From contig NC_036456.1 in assembly GCF_002775205.1 (NCBI RefSeq), positions 4,975,463 to 5,039,462 of the forward strand: 64,000 nucleotides of DNA, given 5' to 3'. Within the stretch, counting starts at the first letter, position 1; the number at the start of each line of letters is the position of its first letter. The stretch is from Xiphophorus maculatus. Lineage: Eukaryota > Chordata > Actinopteri > Cyprinodontiformes > Poeciliidae. This document shows, in pieces, positions 33,173 through 44,134 of the stretch. The translations under genes were made by a program, and so were the position numbers. The notes beneath the pieces were generated by a model. That model was not told where the DNA came from. It made no database searches and saw nothing but the letters and a program-made list of their open reading frames with translations.

Positions 33173-36100
33173 TCAGTCCCCCTCCCACAAACAGTCACAC
33201 TCTCTTAAAAGGTTTCTCTGGCGCATTGTGGTGATCACAGTGATCCTGTTCTCTGACAGATCCCGAAGCTCACTGATGAGCTCCTGCACACGGGGGCTGG
33301 GCCACGGGTGGCCGTTCAGGTAATCCCTCAGAACGAAGGAGCGCTCAACCAGGAGCTCCAGCTGCACCAGGTGTCGCAGTTTGTGGAGACTAAGGAGATC
33401 TTTCCCTGGCTCCCGGTGGAAAAATCTGCAGATGAGATGGGAAAACATGTTAAAGGTTGAAGAAAATAAAACAGAGCTGTTCATTTTCTTAGGGATTGTT
33501 CAGAACACATCTAAAACAGTGAGAGGCACTGAATTGTGGGTCAAAGCACAATTCACAGCATTGAAAGGTCATAGGTCATCCACAATGACATGGGATACTG
33601 ATTAAGGCAGATACTGGATCATTGAGTTGGTATCTCAATATCTGTTGGTATTGTTGCTTTGATAGCGATCTGCATGGTTGTTTTCATCACAGGAAGATTT
33701 AGATTTTTCTATGTCATCATCAAGATGTGATGGTCTGGCGGCCCGTCCAGGGCGGCCCCACCTCTTGCCCGTTAACCGCTGGAGATAGGAACAGCACCTC
33801 TGGGGACTCGACTAGGGATGTATGATAATGGATGGACGGATGTCATCAAATGTCAGTTATTAAGAAAATTGTAATGGAAATATTCATTTGAGGAAAAGTT
33901 ATGTTAAAGCTTTCTGTTGCACTTCAAAATTCTTAAAGAAATACACAAAATATTGTGTATTTCCAAGAACATAATGCCATTTTATAGCAAGTAACTGTTA
34001 TCTTCAGTTGCTGTAAAATGCTATATTAAAAAAAAGACAAAGAAATTTGACTTTGCAATTTGATGCCTTCAAATTGGGGCTCTGTCTCTTTAAGAAGCTC
34101 CTCTTTCTGACCCTCCACCGTGGAATAATAATGTTCGTCAATATGCCATTTACAATTACAACCATCTTAGGAACGCAGAAATGAGAAGTAGTTTGTATGA
34201 TTAGCTCAGCAGACTCCTAGTTCCATGAGGCATCTGCTAATTGCTGCTGCTAGTCTGGAGGAGTGAATGAGGTGAAAGCTCAGAGAATGAGCCTAGTGGA
34301 AATAAGCACATTTTTATGAAAGCAAGCATTTAGCACCCAGCATGGTTGCCACGGGAGATTCAAGGATTTCTCAAACATGCATGAAAGAATCAAAGCAACT
34401 CCTCAGGTATGTTTTTGATGGGGGGAAAACATTACACAGTGTTCCAAATTATTATGCAAGTGACATTTTCTCAGGTTTTCTTAAATGTTCAATGCAAATG
34501 ATGGTCAGTATAGTTTTCAAGTCATGAACTATTACAGTATATATACAATTTTCCTGAACAAAGCTCCCCATGAGAACAGTATTTTTTTCAAAAATAAAAA
34601 ACTCTAAATGCAAAATGTTCCAAATTATTATGCACAGCAGATTTTCTAAACATTTTATGGATTATAAAGAACTGTAAACAGTCATTCTTTGAATGTGCAG
34701 CATTAAGTGTTCACATGTACTAAAATCTAAAGCTATTTCAATCAAAAACATCTCAACAGATCGAGCTACATGTTAACATTGGACCTTCTTTGATATCACA
34801 GCACAATTCTTACATCCATTGAACTTGTGAGTTTGTGGAACGTTTCTGCTTGAATTTCTTTGCAGGTCACTTCATGGACTCTGAAGGGGCCGACCAATGA
34901 TTCTCTCCACATGATTTCAGCCCAAAGCATGACTCCACCACCTCCTTGCTGACGTCACAGCCGTGTTCGGACGTGGTGGCCATCCACCACCAATCCACTA
35001 CTGCGTCCATCTGGACCATCCAGGGTTGCACAGCAGTCATCAGTGAACAAGTCTGTTTGAAAATGAATCTTCATGTACGGTTGGGCCCACTGCCACTGTT
35101 TCTGCTTGTGAGCTCTGGTTAGGGGCCCAATAGTAGATTCATGCACCGCGAGCCTCTGCAGGATCCTCCACCTTGAGGTTCCAGAGGCTCAAATAACTGT
35201 TTGCTGCTTTGTAAAGGCATTTTAACAGCTGCTCTCTTAATCCGATGAACTTGTCTAACAGAAACTTTCCTCATTTTGCCTTTATCTGTACAAACCCATC
35301 TTTGTTCTGAATCAGCCACAAATCTCTTCACAGTACGATGATAACGCTTCAGTTTTTGTTAAATATCTAATGTTTTCATACATTAGATATTTGCTGAGGA
35401 AAATCATCATATAGTGTATTCATACAGAGATCCTTTCTCTTTCCCATATTGCTTGAAACCTGTGGCCTGCTTAATAATGTGGAACATCCTTCCTAAGTAG
35501 ATTTCCTTTAATTGAGCTCACCAGACAAACTAATCAACCTGCTCTCTGAAATTAATTATAGTGATTCAAAGAGCCCTGACACACAATACCATCTATAAAT
35601 TTAATAGCACAACAAAAAATTTAATTTATGACACTTGGATCCAATTTGCATAATTTGGAACACAGTGTGTAACATGATGGAAAGCTCACAAAGTCAATTT
35701 TATAAGTCTTCCATTTGTCTTTTTCAACATATAATGTTAATTTTTTAGATTCCTTTAATTGTGTTCAACAGACAACACAATGTCTGCGTTTTCACAGATC
35801 TTGAAAATATGATTTTATAATTTCTTACATTTTTTCCCCCATCTTGTGAATAAAACTATAAGGTTTAATGTAGCAATAGTCAACATATTAATGATTTTAT
35901 CTTTAAATATAATCCGCACATTAGTGAAGTCTGCATTCCAGTAAACAAGTGTCCAAATGTTGCTACTCACCGTATCCTAAGAGTCTTGAGATGAGGAAAT
36001 AGAATGGGGATCCGTCTGCAGAGGCGTCCACTAGAACGGTTCTGCTCAATGTCCAGGTGCTCCAGTCCTGGAACTTTAGGAGCAATGGAGCCCATGTCTT

Positions 36101-38637
36101 TCAGAGTTATAGCCACTCGCAGTGTCAGCCTGGTCACACTGGGTGGGATGGTGGTTGTATATGTAGCAAGGGAGTTCCCACCTTAAGAAACATTAGAGCA
36201 TTTCCTCTCAGAACCAACACAGTGATTGTGCCAAATTCAATGGAAACATCAAATTCTAAAATCTCCCATCAACAGAACTTTCAAGGAGATCTGTTAATGG
36301 AACCTGTAAGAAAGTACCAGATTTTGGATAAGCCCAGGGTTTTTGTGTATCTAACCAAGAATGATATCAGCACATGATTCTAAAGAACTTCCCTTTTCGC
36401 CTGATTCACTTTGGCTGTTTCCACTTCAAGCTTGAGCTGCACTCTGATGTCTGAAGGGTGCAGCTTCCAGCTCACCTACTAGCAGAGAGGCCTGGACTCT
36501 CCACTGTTTCTCTATTTGAGGCTTCAAACTCCTCATGCTCCTTGTTGCGGCCGCAGCTGTTCTGAGTGACAGCCTTGCTAAAACACATTTGTTGTTTCCT
36601 AAAAGCTGAGATCTGGACTGTCACAGGTCCACTGCATCAACATGAAATGTTCACCTGGGTGGTACCTGATTTATACAGCATGATGCAAGCTTGGCTCTCT
36701 TTGTGTGAAATGACCCGACAAAACCTGTGTGTTCTTTAGTCTTCCTGATATAATGGCAGCCAGGAACACAGACGAAGCAGTGAATGGACCTTCCAACTGT
36801 TTTTATACCACAAATCACTGGAGACGCTGTTGGCTCAGCTGAGCTCTGTTACACTGAGGGTTGGACCACCCAGCTGTTTCCTCTCACTGAGCAAGAAGGT
36901 AAAACTCAAACAGTATTGATGAAGAAGAAAAAGAAAGGAGTCCGTTTAGGTTCAATGTAATCAGCATCATCATGACACTAATCAACCGCAGCATTAATCT
37001 AATTACATGTTTCTAAATATCATTATGCCCCACTTTTAGTGGAAGAATGACTGATGCTGTATGCTAACTCGCATCCTAATGATCCAGACCAGCAAGCTAC
37101 AAAAATGTGCTTTTAAAATCGTAAATATTTTATATTAAAATGCATTTGAAGAACATTTTAATATTGTGTACTTGTGATTTATCCACCCATACATAAATAT
37201 CAGCATAAACAAACTACAGGATGTAAAAACATGCTGACAGGCAGCAGAACTGACCGATGACGGCGAGAGACTCCAACTGTCGCAGAGGGGTCAGCCAGGA
37301 CCCGAGTCGACACTCCATCCCTTCTCTGATGTACCTGTAGCGGACAGCAAGAGACCGAAGTGAGGTCAGACTCCTCAGAGCATTTTCAGGGAGGATAGTC
37401 TCTGGGTAGTCCACAAGCTCCAGACTGGTCAGCGCCGGGCCGCCGTACGAAGACATTCCTGCAGCAGAAAGGAAAACATTAAGAAGCAGATCCAGGAGTG
37501 TAGATTATGGCTTCAACACTGGATTACATGAGAGGTTTAGGAGTTCTAATTTTTATTAACTGAAATAACTCAAGCAAAGTAATAGATTTTCCAGCTGGAA
37601 AATACATAAACTATCTATAAAACTGCTACTCGGCTGTTATTGTCCATCTGGTGAAAATTAATACAACAGTGGCCATGATTTAGTTTTATGCTTAGCAGGA
37701 CTTCTGGTCCTAGTAGTTTTGAACCCGTGTCCTGAGAACTACATTGTGACGAAAATACAGGGAAAATATGACCGACTGTCCCAAAGGAAGGCAACGTTTG
37801 TGCATGTTGCTTGTTCTCCAAATTAGTATATTTACTATTTAAATGGGACTGAACGTACAGTGTATAATTCGGACCGTCACTTGTGAAGCTATGACGGCAG
37901 GCATAAGGAGAAGGCATACCTGGCAGTTCTGGATTCGGTGGACTCAAGTAGTCGTCAGGAAGAGGTTCTGGTGGCTCCCCCTTCATCCCCCAGGAAAGGT
38001 GGATCAGCTTCTTCAGCTTCAGCAACATGGCGTGGAAGTCGTTGCGGGGAACAGGCCTCACCTTGTCCATCCCGCAACCCTCGCTCTGCTGGTGGAAAAG
38101 GAGGGAGCGCAGGTTGACCAGCTGGGACACAGTTTTGATGAACGCCACAGTGTCGGGCAGCCGCACGTTGCACACGCTCAGGTGTGTGAGGCGCTCCTGG
38201 AGGTGCTCCGTCAGGCTGTGGCCAAGCAACGCTTCATCCCAGGTAGAGTTCCGTACCCCGAGGTCCCGTAGGTTGGGAAATCGGGCAAGGTTGTTCATGT
38301 ATTTCTCTTTATATTGTCGCCCGCCATCTACAAATACAATGGCAGTGAGCGACGGGAGGAACTTCACCAAACGTCGCCACTCTTTTCGCCGCAGGTGTCG
38401 CACAGCCACCCGGGTGAGCTTGCGATAATTCAATGTGTGCCAGAAGCCGTAAGTGTAGCGGCGAAGTTTGGACATCGCCACAGTGCAGTCCTTCCATAGG
38501 GATGGGTGGTCGATAAGCTTCTTTAAGTGCCTGCAGCAGGAGCGGACCGTGTGTTTTTCCTCTGTGCTAAGATAGCTGAACACATAAACCCAAAGTTCAG
38601 GTGGCAGCTGCGGTGGTCCTTCCATTACTTCATGCAC
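33173..38637 (-). CDS. F-box protein with leucine-rich-repeat-like region, four exons
   Basis: Four minus-strand exons join in frame with GT-AG introns: 37920-38637, 37255-37458, 35971-36181 and 33173-33425, giving 461 residues from the first ATG (457 from the second, in-frame Met at 38625). Residues about 9-53 form an F-box (LPPELWVYVFSYLSTEEKHT ... CCRHLKKLIDHPSLWKD), which binds Skp1 in SCF ubiquitin ligases. The rest consists of irregular leucine-rich segments such as FPNLRDLGV, LTHLSVCNV, LVNLRSLLF, LTSLELVDYPE, LRSLAVRY, VTRLTLRV, LEHLDIEQN, FPHLKTLRI and LVQLELL, probably the substrate-binding part. The last 30 residues include a long helix ending in ECDCLWEGD. I cannot assign an orthologue. 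Introns hold repeats, including a Tc1-like element. Confidence 0.88.
33727..33842. repeat. Dispersed fish repeat fragment in the last F-box intron
   Basis: The words cggcccgtccagggcgg, cctcttgcccgttaaccgctggagatagga and a ggatggacgga tail match the common fish repeat also seen at 58935-59052 and, in opposite orientation, at 10400-10630. Confidence 0.6.
34200..35720. repeat. Dispersed repeat, copy 2, split by a Tc1-like element
   Basis: The homology with copy 1 (31684-32010) runs to 34434, is interrupted by the Tc1-like element, and resumes at 35670 (aacatgatgg ... aaagtcaatttta aligned with aacattataaaag ... aaagtcgatttta). Copy 1 thus serves as the empty site. Confidence 0.6.
34435..35669 (-). 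mobile_element. Tc1/mariner-like DNA transposon, internally deleted
   Basis: A 1.24-kb element flanked by TA (34433-34434 and 35670-35671). The ends are similar inverted repeats (cacagtgttccaaattatta and cacactgtgttccaaattat, each read inward). On the minus strand, pieces of a transposase are readable: MKRFVADSEQRWVCTDKG, KRAAVKMPLQSSKQLFEP (helix-turn-helix part) and LFTDDCCATLDGPD with VVDGHHVRTRL (start of the catalytic domain). The C-terminal catalytic half is largely deleted, and the frame is broken between the two pieces, so this copy cannot encode a working enzyme. It lies in the F-box gene's last intron, in the same orientation as the gene. Confidence 0.88.
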
Positions 38638-38748
38638 TCAGCGTATAGAACAACAGGCAACAAACCTAGTGCGTAAATATACTCGTGGTCGGATGGTGTT
38701 CCACCCTCCCAACTATGTGCACCAGGTGTATCAAGTAGCTTGCAGTTG

Positions 38749-38762
38749 ATTGGTGGGCGGGG
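38749..38762 (-). promoter_or_regulatory. CCAAT and GC box of the F-box gene
   Basis: In minus-strand sense, a CCCCGCCC GC box (38755-38762) is followed by a CCAAT box (38749-38753), about 110 bases before the start codon. Both lie between the gene and the LINE insertion at 38808. Confidence 0.55.
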
Positions 38763-38793
38763 CAAATAGCTTTATAGCTGAGCAGGCCGCTGC

Positions 38794-38807
38794 GAGGTGT
38801 GTGTGTC
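38794..38807. repeat. Left target-site duplication of the I-type LINE
   Basis: gaggtgtgtgtgtc, identical to 44121-44134 on the other side of the element. Confidence 0.9.
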
Positions 38808-38913
38808 GAATGGGTGAATCGTGGCTGGATTCTGGTCACGGGAGCGGAGACGGAGTGCGGCAAAACAAAACACATATCGGAAAAGGCGGATTTTGGCATA
38901 AACTGGTATGTGA

Positions 38914-40113
38914 ATGGTTTGGTTGGAAATGGAGACAGGAAATGAGGAAGACATGGATTTTGAAGGGTGGACGCCAGTGGGGAGAGGAAGAGGGAGAGGA
39001 CGGGGAAGGCATAAAACAGATGAAGGAAAGGAAATGGGTGATATTCAAGGAAATAAACGAGAACTGGAAGGAAGTAGTTCCGAAGAAGAAAGGATAGTTA
39101 GGAGGAAAGTTGTGAGGGAGGAATTTAAAATAATATTAAAACTTAAGAACGAAGAAGAACAGGATAACATCAGCCCCATTGTGGTGTCAAGAGAAATAAA
39201 AAAGAAAATTGGAGATGTTGAAATGGTAAAGATTTTGAGAGATGGAAACCTATTGGTAGTTTGTAAAAATGAAGAACAAAAAAATAAGGCTTTAAATGTG
39301 GATAATATATGTAAAAAAACTGTGTTGGAGAAAAAAATTGTGGGAGAAAATAAAAAAACTAGAGGAGTGATTTATGGGATCCCTTTAGATGAAGATCTTG
39401 ATAAAATTAAGCGAAGTATTGTAGGAGCAAAAGTAAATAACTTGAAGAGATTGTCAAGAACAATAAATGGAGAAAGAGTAGGAAGTTTGTCAATCCTCAT
39501 TGAATTTGAAGGAAAAGAATTGCCACAAAACATCAAAATAGGTTATCTCAGTTTTCAGGTCAGACCTTATATCCCTCCACCACTTCGTTGTTTCAAGTGT
39601 CAAAGATATGGACACATAGCAGCAGTTTGTAAAGGGAAGCAAAGATGTCCAAAATGTGGTGAAGATCACAAATTAGAAGAGTGTAAAGAAGAAGCACAAG
39701 AAAAATGTTGTAACTGTGGAGGGCAACATAGAGTTACGTATGGAGGATGTGAGGTAAGGAAGAAGGCAAAAGAAATTATACAGATTAAAACAACTAAAAA
39801 TATTAGTTATGCGGAAGCTGTTAAAAATGTGAAGGAGCAGACAACAAGAAAGAGTGAACAAATAGCGAGCCAAATCCCACAGCAAAACAAAGTACAATCA
39901 GAAGATAATATCACAGTATCAGTAGAAAAACTAATATTATTTGTAGCATATGTTATCAACTGCACGGACCAAGCCAAGCATAAAACTGAGAAAATTAAAA
40001 TAATAGTGAGAGGAGCTGAAAAGTTTTTGGGGTTTAAAGAGGGATCATGGGAGAACATAAACAAAAAGCTGGAGGTAGATGGTAGATCAGGACCACCAGG
40101 TGAAAATAATTAA
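38914..40113 (+). CDS. LINE ORF1, nucleic-acid-binding protein
   Basis: 399 residues. A Gly/Arg-rich segment (GRGRGRGRGR, about 22-31) is followed by a charged region and a probable RRM-like fold at about 70-215. Three zinc knuckles come next: C226-x2-C229-x4-H234-x4-C239, C245-x2-C248-x3-H252-x4-C257 and C265-x2-C268-x3-H272-x6-C279. The tail is Lys/Gln-rich. The product is expected to coat the element RNA and assist target-primed reverse transcription. An alternative start is Met6 (38929). The stop overlaps the ORF2 start as TAATG, an arrangement that allows termination-reinitiation. Confidence 0.92.
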   Translation: MVWLEMETGNEEDMDFEGWTPVGRGRGRGRGRHKTDEGKEMGDIQGNKRELEGSSSEEERIVRRKVVREEFKIILKLKNEEEQDNISPIVVSREIKKKIGDVEMVKILRDGNLLVVCKNEEQKNKALNVDNICKKTVLEKKIVGENKKTRGVIYGIPLDEDLDKIKRSIVGAKVNNLKRLSRTINGERVGSLSILIEFEGKELPQNIKIGYLSFQVRPYIPPPLRCFKCQRYGHIAAVCKGKQRCPKCGEDHKLEECKEEAQEKCCNCGGQHRVTYGGCEVRKKAKEIIQIKTTKNISYAEAVKNVKEQTTRKSEQIASQIPQQNKVQSEDNITVSVEKLILFVAYVINCTDQAKHKTEKIKIIVRGAEKFLGFKEGSWENINKKLEVDGRSGPPGENN

Positions 40114-43100
40114 TGCTAATATTACAATGGAATGCAAGAAGCTTAATTGCTAACGGACAGGAACTTAAAGGTTATGTTGATAGTCTTGAGGATAAACCAG
40201 AAATCATTTGTGTTCAGGAAACATGGTTAAAAACAACATTAGATTTTGTGATTAAAGGATATAATAGTGTTAGAAGAGACCGACAGGAGGAGAGAGGTGG
40301 AGGAGGATGTGGAATATTTATAAAACAAGGGATTCAATATCAGGTATTAGGGAAAGGGAAAGAACTTGAATATATAGTAATTGAAATATGGGAACAAGAA
40401 GGCAAATTTAAAATAATAAATTTTTATAATCCATGCAAAACATTATCAATTGAAATATTGGAGGAGTTAACCGAATATTTGGAAGGGAAAATAATTTGGT
40501 GTGGGGATTTTAATGCAAATAGTACATTGTGGGGTAAAAGTAATGATAGAAATGGACAAGTTATAGAAGAATTAATGGGAATGAAAAATCTTGTATGTAT
40601 TAATGATGGGAGGGGAACAAGAATCAATGTAAGAACAGGGATGGAATCAGTTATTGATTTAACAATTGTTTCAGATGTTTTAGCTGGTATTTGTGAGTGG
40701 TTCATTGATAAAAATTCAACAATAGGTAGTGATCATTATCCCATTATAATAAGAGTAGGATTAAATTTAAATAAGAATATAAAGGTCAATAAAAAACTGA
40801 ATTTTAATAAGGCAGACTGGATTAAATTTAGATACTTGAGTCAAATAAATTTAGAGAAAGTAGATATGACAATGGATATAAATGATATAAATTTAGAAAT
40901 TAGTGAAATAATTATGGAAGCAGCAGATAATTCTATAAAGAAAACAGGGTGTAGAAATGATAAGAAAATGGTGCCATGGTGGACAAATGAATGTAAAAAA
41001 GCAATAAAGTTAAGAAATAAAGCATTTAAAGTACTAAAAGGTAACCCAATTTATAAGAATTTAATTGATTATAAAAGAAAGCAAGCAATGGTAAGAAGAA
41101 CTATTAAGAATGCTAAAAGAGAATATTGGAGGAATTTCTGTAGCACAATAGGGAAAGAAACCAAAATAGAAAAAATTTGGAAAATAATTAAAAGAATGAA
41201 TGGCATAAGGAGAGAGTTTGAATATCCTATATTAAAAATGGATAATATGAATATAGTAAGAGATGAAGATAAAGTTGAAATATTGGCAAGAACATTTAGT
41301 AAAATTCATAGTTCAAATAATATTAGTGAAGAGGGAAGAAAAGGGAGAGAAAATACAAAACTTAAATATAAAGAGTTAGTAGAGAGTGTTGAAGAAACAA
41401 ATAATCTGTTAAATGTTGAGTTTACAAAAGCTGAATTGAATTCTGCACTTAGGAAGACAAAAAATACAGCACCAGGTAAAGATCGGATTTATTATAGAAT
41501 GATAAGACAACTTAGTGAAAAATCAAAAGATATAATATTGCAATTATATAATAAAATTTGGGAGGAGGGAAAACTACCATTGAACTGGAAGGAATCAATT
41601 ATAATACCAATAGCAAAACCAGGAAAAGATAATTCAAACCCAGAAAACTACAGACCAATAGCTTTAACATCCAATGTATGTAAAATAATGGAAAGAATGA
41701 TTAACAATAGGATCGTATATTATTTAAATAGTAAAGGATATATATCAAAGTTTCAGAGTGGTTTTAGAAAAGGGAGGAGCACTAATGATCCAACGTTATG
41801 TCTAGAGCATGAAATTAGAAAAGCACAGGTAAATAAAGAAAGTGTAGTGGCAGTATTTTTTGACATAGAAAAAGCATACGATATGATGTGGGTTGAGGGA
41901 TTATTAATTAAATTATGTATGTTGGACATTAAAGGAAAATTATTTAAATGGATTAAAGACTTTTTAACAAATAGAAAAATACAAGTTAGAATTGGTGACG
42001 TAATCTCAGGAAAATATAAAGTAGAAAATGGAACTCCGCAAGGAAGTATTATAAGTCCGTTATTGTTCTTAATTATGATAAATGATGTATTTAAAGATAT
42101 TGGAAAAGAAATTGGATGTTCACTTTTTGCAGATGATGGAGCTGTTTGGAAAAGAGGGAAAAATGTAGATTTCATTGTAAGAAAATTACAAAAGGTTATT
42201 ATTGAAATAGAAAAATGGGCGTTGCAATGGGGATTTAAGTTTTCAGTTGAAAAAACAAAAGTAATGATATTTACTCAGAAAAAATTAAACAAGGAAATAA
42301 AATTAAAATTATATAATCAAGAATTAGAGCAAGTAAAGTGTATAAAATTTTTAGGAATATGGTTCGATGAAAAACTAAAATGGAATATTCATATTCAAAA
42401 AGTGGTAGATAAATGTAAAAAAATCTTAAATATTTTAAGATGCTTGGCTGGCAGTGACTGGGGAGCAGATAGAAAATCTCTAAAACAGATTTACATTGGA
42501 GTGATAAGATCTAACATAGACTTTGGTTGTATAGTTTATGGTTCAGCAGCTAAAACACATCTGGTCAAATTAGACATTATTCAACATCAGGCATTAAGAT
42601 TATGTACTGGAGCATTTAAAACCACACCAACAGCAGCAATAGAAGTGGAAATGGGAGAAATGCCATTAGATTTAAGAAGAACAAAACTAGAAATAAATTA
42701 CTGGTTAAATGTACAAAGCAATAAATTTGATCATCCAACTAGAGAAATTTTAAGTCCATGTTGGGAAAAAGAAAAGAAAGAAATGAGGAGTTTTGGATGG
42801 ACAATTGAAAATAAAATAAAAGAATTTAAAATGAATAGTTTAGAAATAAGTCAGACACCAATATCAATAACACCACCATGGATTCTACCAGAAGCAACAG
42901 TAGACATGTCAATAATGGAAAAGAAACAAGATAAATCTTACATAGCAGATAGTTATTCAGTACAGATACATTTAAACAATTATTATCAATATATGCAAAT
43001 TTATACAGATGCATCAAAAATAAATGGAAAAATAGGAATAGCTTTTGTAGTACCAGAATTCAATTTAAAAATAGGAAAACGAATTACAGATGGATTGTCA

Positions 43101-43844
43101 GTATACACAGGAGAAATGTTGGCAATATTATTAGCTTTACAATGGGTAGAAGACATAAAACCATTAAAAACAGTGATATGTTCAGATTCAAGCTCTGCAC
43201 TATTAAGTTTAAAGAACACTCAATCAGATAGTAGGATGGACATTTTATTTGAAATATTTCATACATTATTTAGGATACAAAATATGGGTTTAATAGTTAT
43301 ATTTGTGTGGGTTCCAGCACATATTGGGGTTGAAGGAAACGAGAGAGCAGATAAAATGGCAAAGAGGGCAATTCAAAATCCTATTAGTTTTACAGTTAAA
43401 ACAAGTAAATCTGAGGGAAAGAGTATGGTTAAAGGAAAACTGATGGAAAAATGGCAAAAAAGGTGGGATGAAGAAAAAACAGGAAGATGGTTTTATAAAA
43501 TTCAGAAAATAGTAGGAGAGAGAAGAAATGGAAGAAGAAATAGAAAGGAGGAAAGGGTGATAACAAGATTAAGATTTGGGCATACAGGACTTAATTATAC
43601 ACTTTTTAAAATAAAAAAGCATGATAATGGCAAATGTGATTACTGTGGAAAATATGAAACAATAGAGCATGTTATATTAGAATGTCATAAGTATGAAAGA
43701 GAAAGAAGATACATGAGAAGAGAGTTTGAATGTATAAAGGAAAAGATTAATTTATTAGATATTTTGAGGAAGAATTTGGGGAGTAAACACATACAAATAA
43801 TTATTAAATATTTAAAGAAAACTAAATTGTTTCACAGAATTTGA
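40113..43844 (+). CDS. LINE ORF2: endonuclease, reverse transcriptase, RNase H
   Basis: 1243 residues. The APE-type endonuclease at about 1-220 shows MLILQWNARS, the QETW box with Glu36, WCGDFNAN and GSDHYPI. The reverse transcriptase at about 430-760 shows APGKD, NYRPIALTS, FFDIEKAYD (about 585), NGTPQGSIISPLLF and the catalytic FADD (about 671). RNase H at about 960-1080 shows YTDAS (catalytic Asp), TGEMLAILLAL with the Glu, CSDSSSA, and VWVPAHIGVEGNERAD. A C-terminal C-x2-C ... H-x4-C finger (CDYCG ... IEHVILEC) follows near 1173. All catalytic residues I can place are present, with no stop or frameshift, so the protein may be functional. The start overlaps the ORF1 stop by one base. Confidence 0.94.
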   Translation: MLILQWNARSLIANGQELKGYVDSLEDKPEIICVQETWLKTTLDFVIKGYNSVRRDRQEERGGGGCGIFIKQGIQYQVLGKGKELEYIVIEIWEQEGKFKIINFYNPCKTLSIEILEELTEYLEGKIIWCGDFNANSTLWGKSNDRNGQVIEELMGMKNLVCINDGRGTRINVRTGMESVIDLTIVSDVLAGICEWFIDKNSTIGSDHYPIIIRVGLNLNKNIKVNKKLNFNKADWIKFRYLSQINLEKVDMTMDINDINLEISEIIMEAADNSIKKTGCRNDKKMVPWWTNECKKAIKLRNKAFKVLKGNPIYKNLIDYKRKQAMVRRTIKNAKREYWRNFCSTIGKETKIEKIWKIIKRMNGIRREFEYPILKMDNMNIVRDEDKVEILARTFSKIHSSNNISEEGRKGRENTKLKYKELVESVEETNNLLNVEFTKAELNSALRKTKNTAPGKDRIYYRMIRQLSEKSKDIILQLYNKIWEEGKLPLNWKESIIIPIAKPGKDNSNPENYRPIALTSNVCKIMERMINNRIVYYLNSKGYISKFQSGFRKGRSTNDPTLCLEHEIRKAQVNKESVVAVFFDIEKAYDMMWVEGLLIKLCMLDIKGKLFKWIKDFLTNRKIQVRIGDVISGKYKVENGTPQGSIISPLLFLIMINDVFKDIGKEIGCSLFADDGAVWKRGKNVDFIVRKLQKVIIEIEKWALQWGFKFSVEKTKVMIFTQKKLNKEIKLKLYNQELEQVKCIKFLGIWFDEKLKWNIHIQKVVDKCKKILNILRCLAGSDWGADRKSLKQIYIGVIRSNIDFGCIVYGSAAKTHLVKLDIIQHQALRLCTGAFKTTPTAAIEVEMGEMPLDLRRTKLEINYWLNVQSNKFDHPTREILSPCWEKEKKEMRSFGWTIENKIKEFKMNSLEISQTPISITPPWILPEATVDMSIMEKKQDKSYIADSYSVQIHLNNYYQYMQIYTDASKINGKIGIAFVVPEFNLKIGKRITDGLSVYTGEMLAILLALQWVEDIKPLKTVICSDSSSALLSLKNTQSDSRMDILFEIFHTLFRIQNMGLIVIFVWVPAHIGVEGNERADKMAKRAIQNPISFTVKTSKSEGKSMVKGKLMEKWQKRWDEEKTGRWFYKIQKIVGERRNGRRNRKEERVITRLRFGHTGLNYTLFKIKKHDNGKCDYCGKYETIEHVILECHKYERERRYMRREFECIKEKINLLDILRKNLGSKHIQIIIKYLKKTKLFHRI

Positions 43845-43926
43845 TTATAGTAGGTATGTTTGTGAATATGTGCATGATCTAGAGGGGTATAGTATAAAGT
43901 TAAGTATAAAAATGGATGAATGGGTG

Positions 43927-43952
43927 TGTATATATATATATATATATATGTA
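43927..43952. repeat. (TA)n microsatellite in the LINE 3' UTR
   Basis: A run of alternating t and a within the 3' UTR, with a second shorter run near 43996-44010. Confidence 0.85.
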
Positions 43953-44120
43953 TGATTTATTTATTTAGTTTATTCATTATTGTTATTTGTAGGAGTATAT
44001 ATATATATTATATAAATTGATAGTCCATCTCGAACCACACTCCATACCAGTATGTGGCGGTAATGCTACTTAAAGTTTGTTGTCAGCCGCCAATAAACTC
44101 AAGAAGAAGAAGAAGAAGAA

Positions 44121-44134
44121 GAGGTGTGTGTGTC
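44121..44134. repeat. Right target-site duplication of the I-type LINE
   Basis: gaggtgtgtgtgtc directly after the AAG tail, identical to 38794-38807. Confidence 0.9.

Larger units (their letters stand above)
38808..44120 (+). mobile_element. Full-length I-type LINE
   Basis: A 5313-bp non-LTR retrotransposon bounded by perfect 14-bp target-site duplications. A 5' leader of 106 bp is followed by ORF1 (38914-40113), ORF2 (40113-43844), a 3' UTR containing a (TA)n run, the words ccagtatgtggcggtaatgc and gccgccaataaactc, and a 3' tail of AAG repeats (44098-44120). An RNase H domain after the reverse transcriptase and a CCHC-type ORF1 place it in the I group (I/Nimb-like) rather than jockey, L1 or RTE. 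Both frames are open from start to stop and the duplications are perfect, so the insertion is young. The A-rich sense strand contrasts with the neighbouring gene. Confidence 0.93.
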
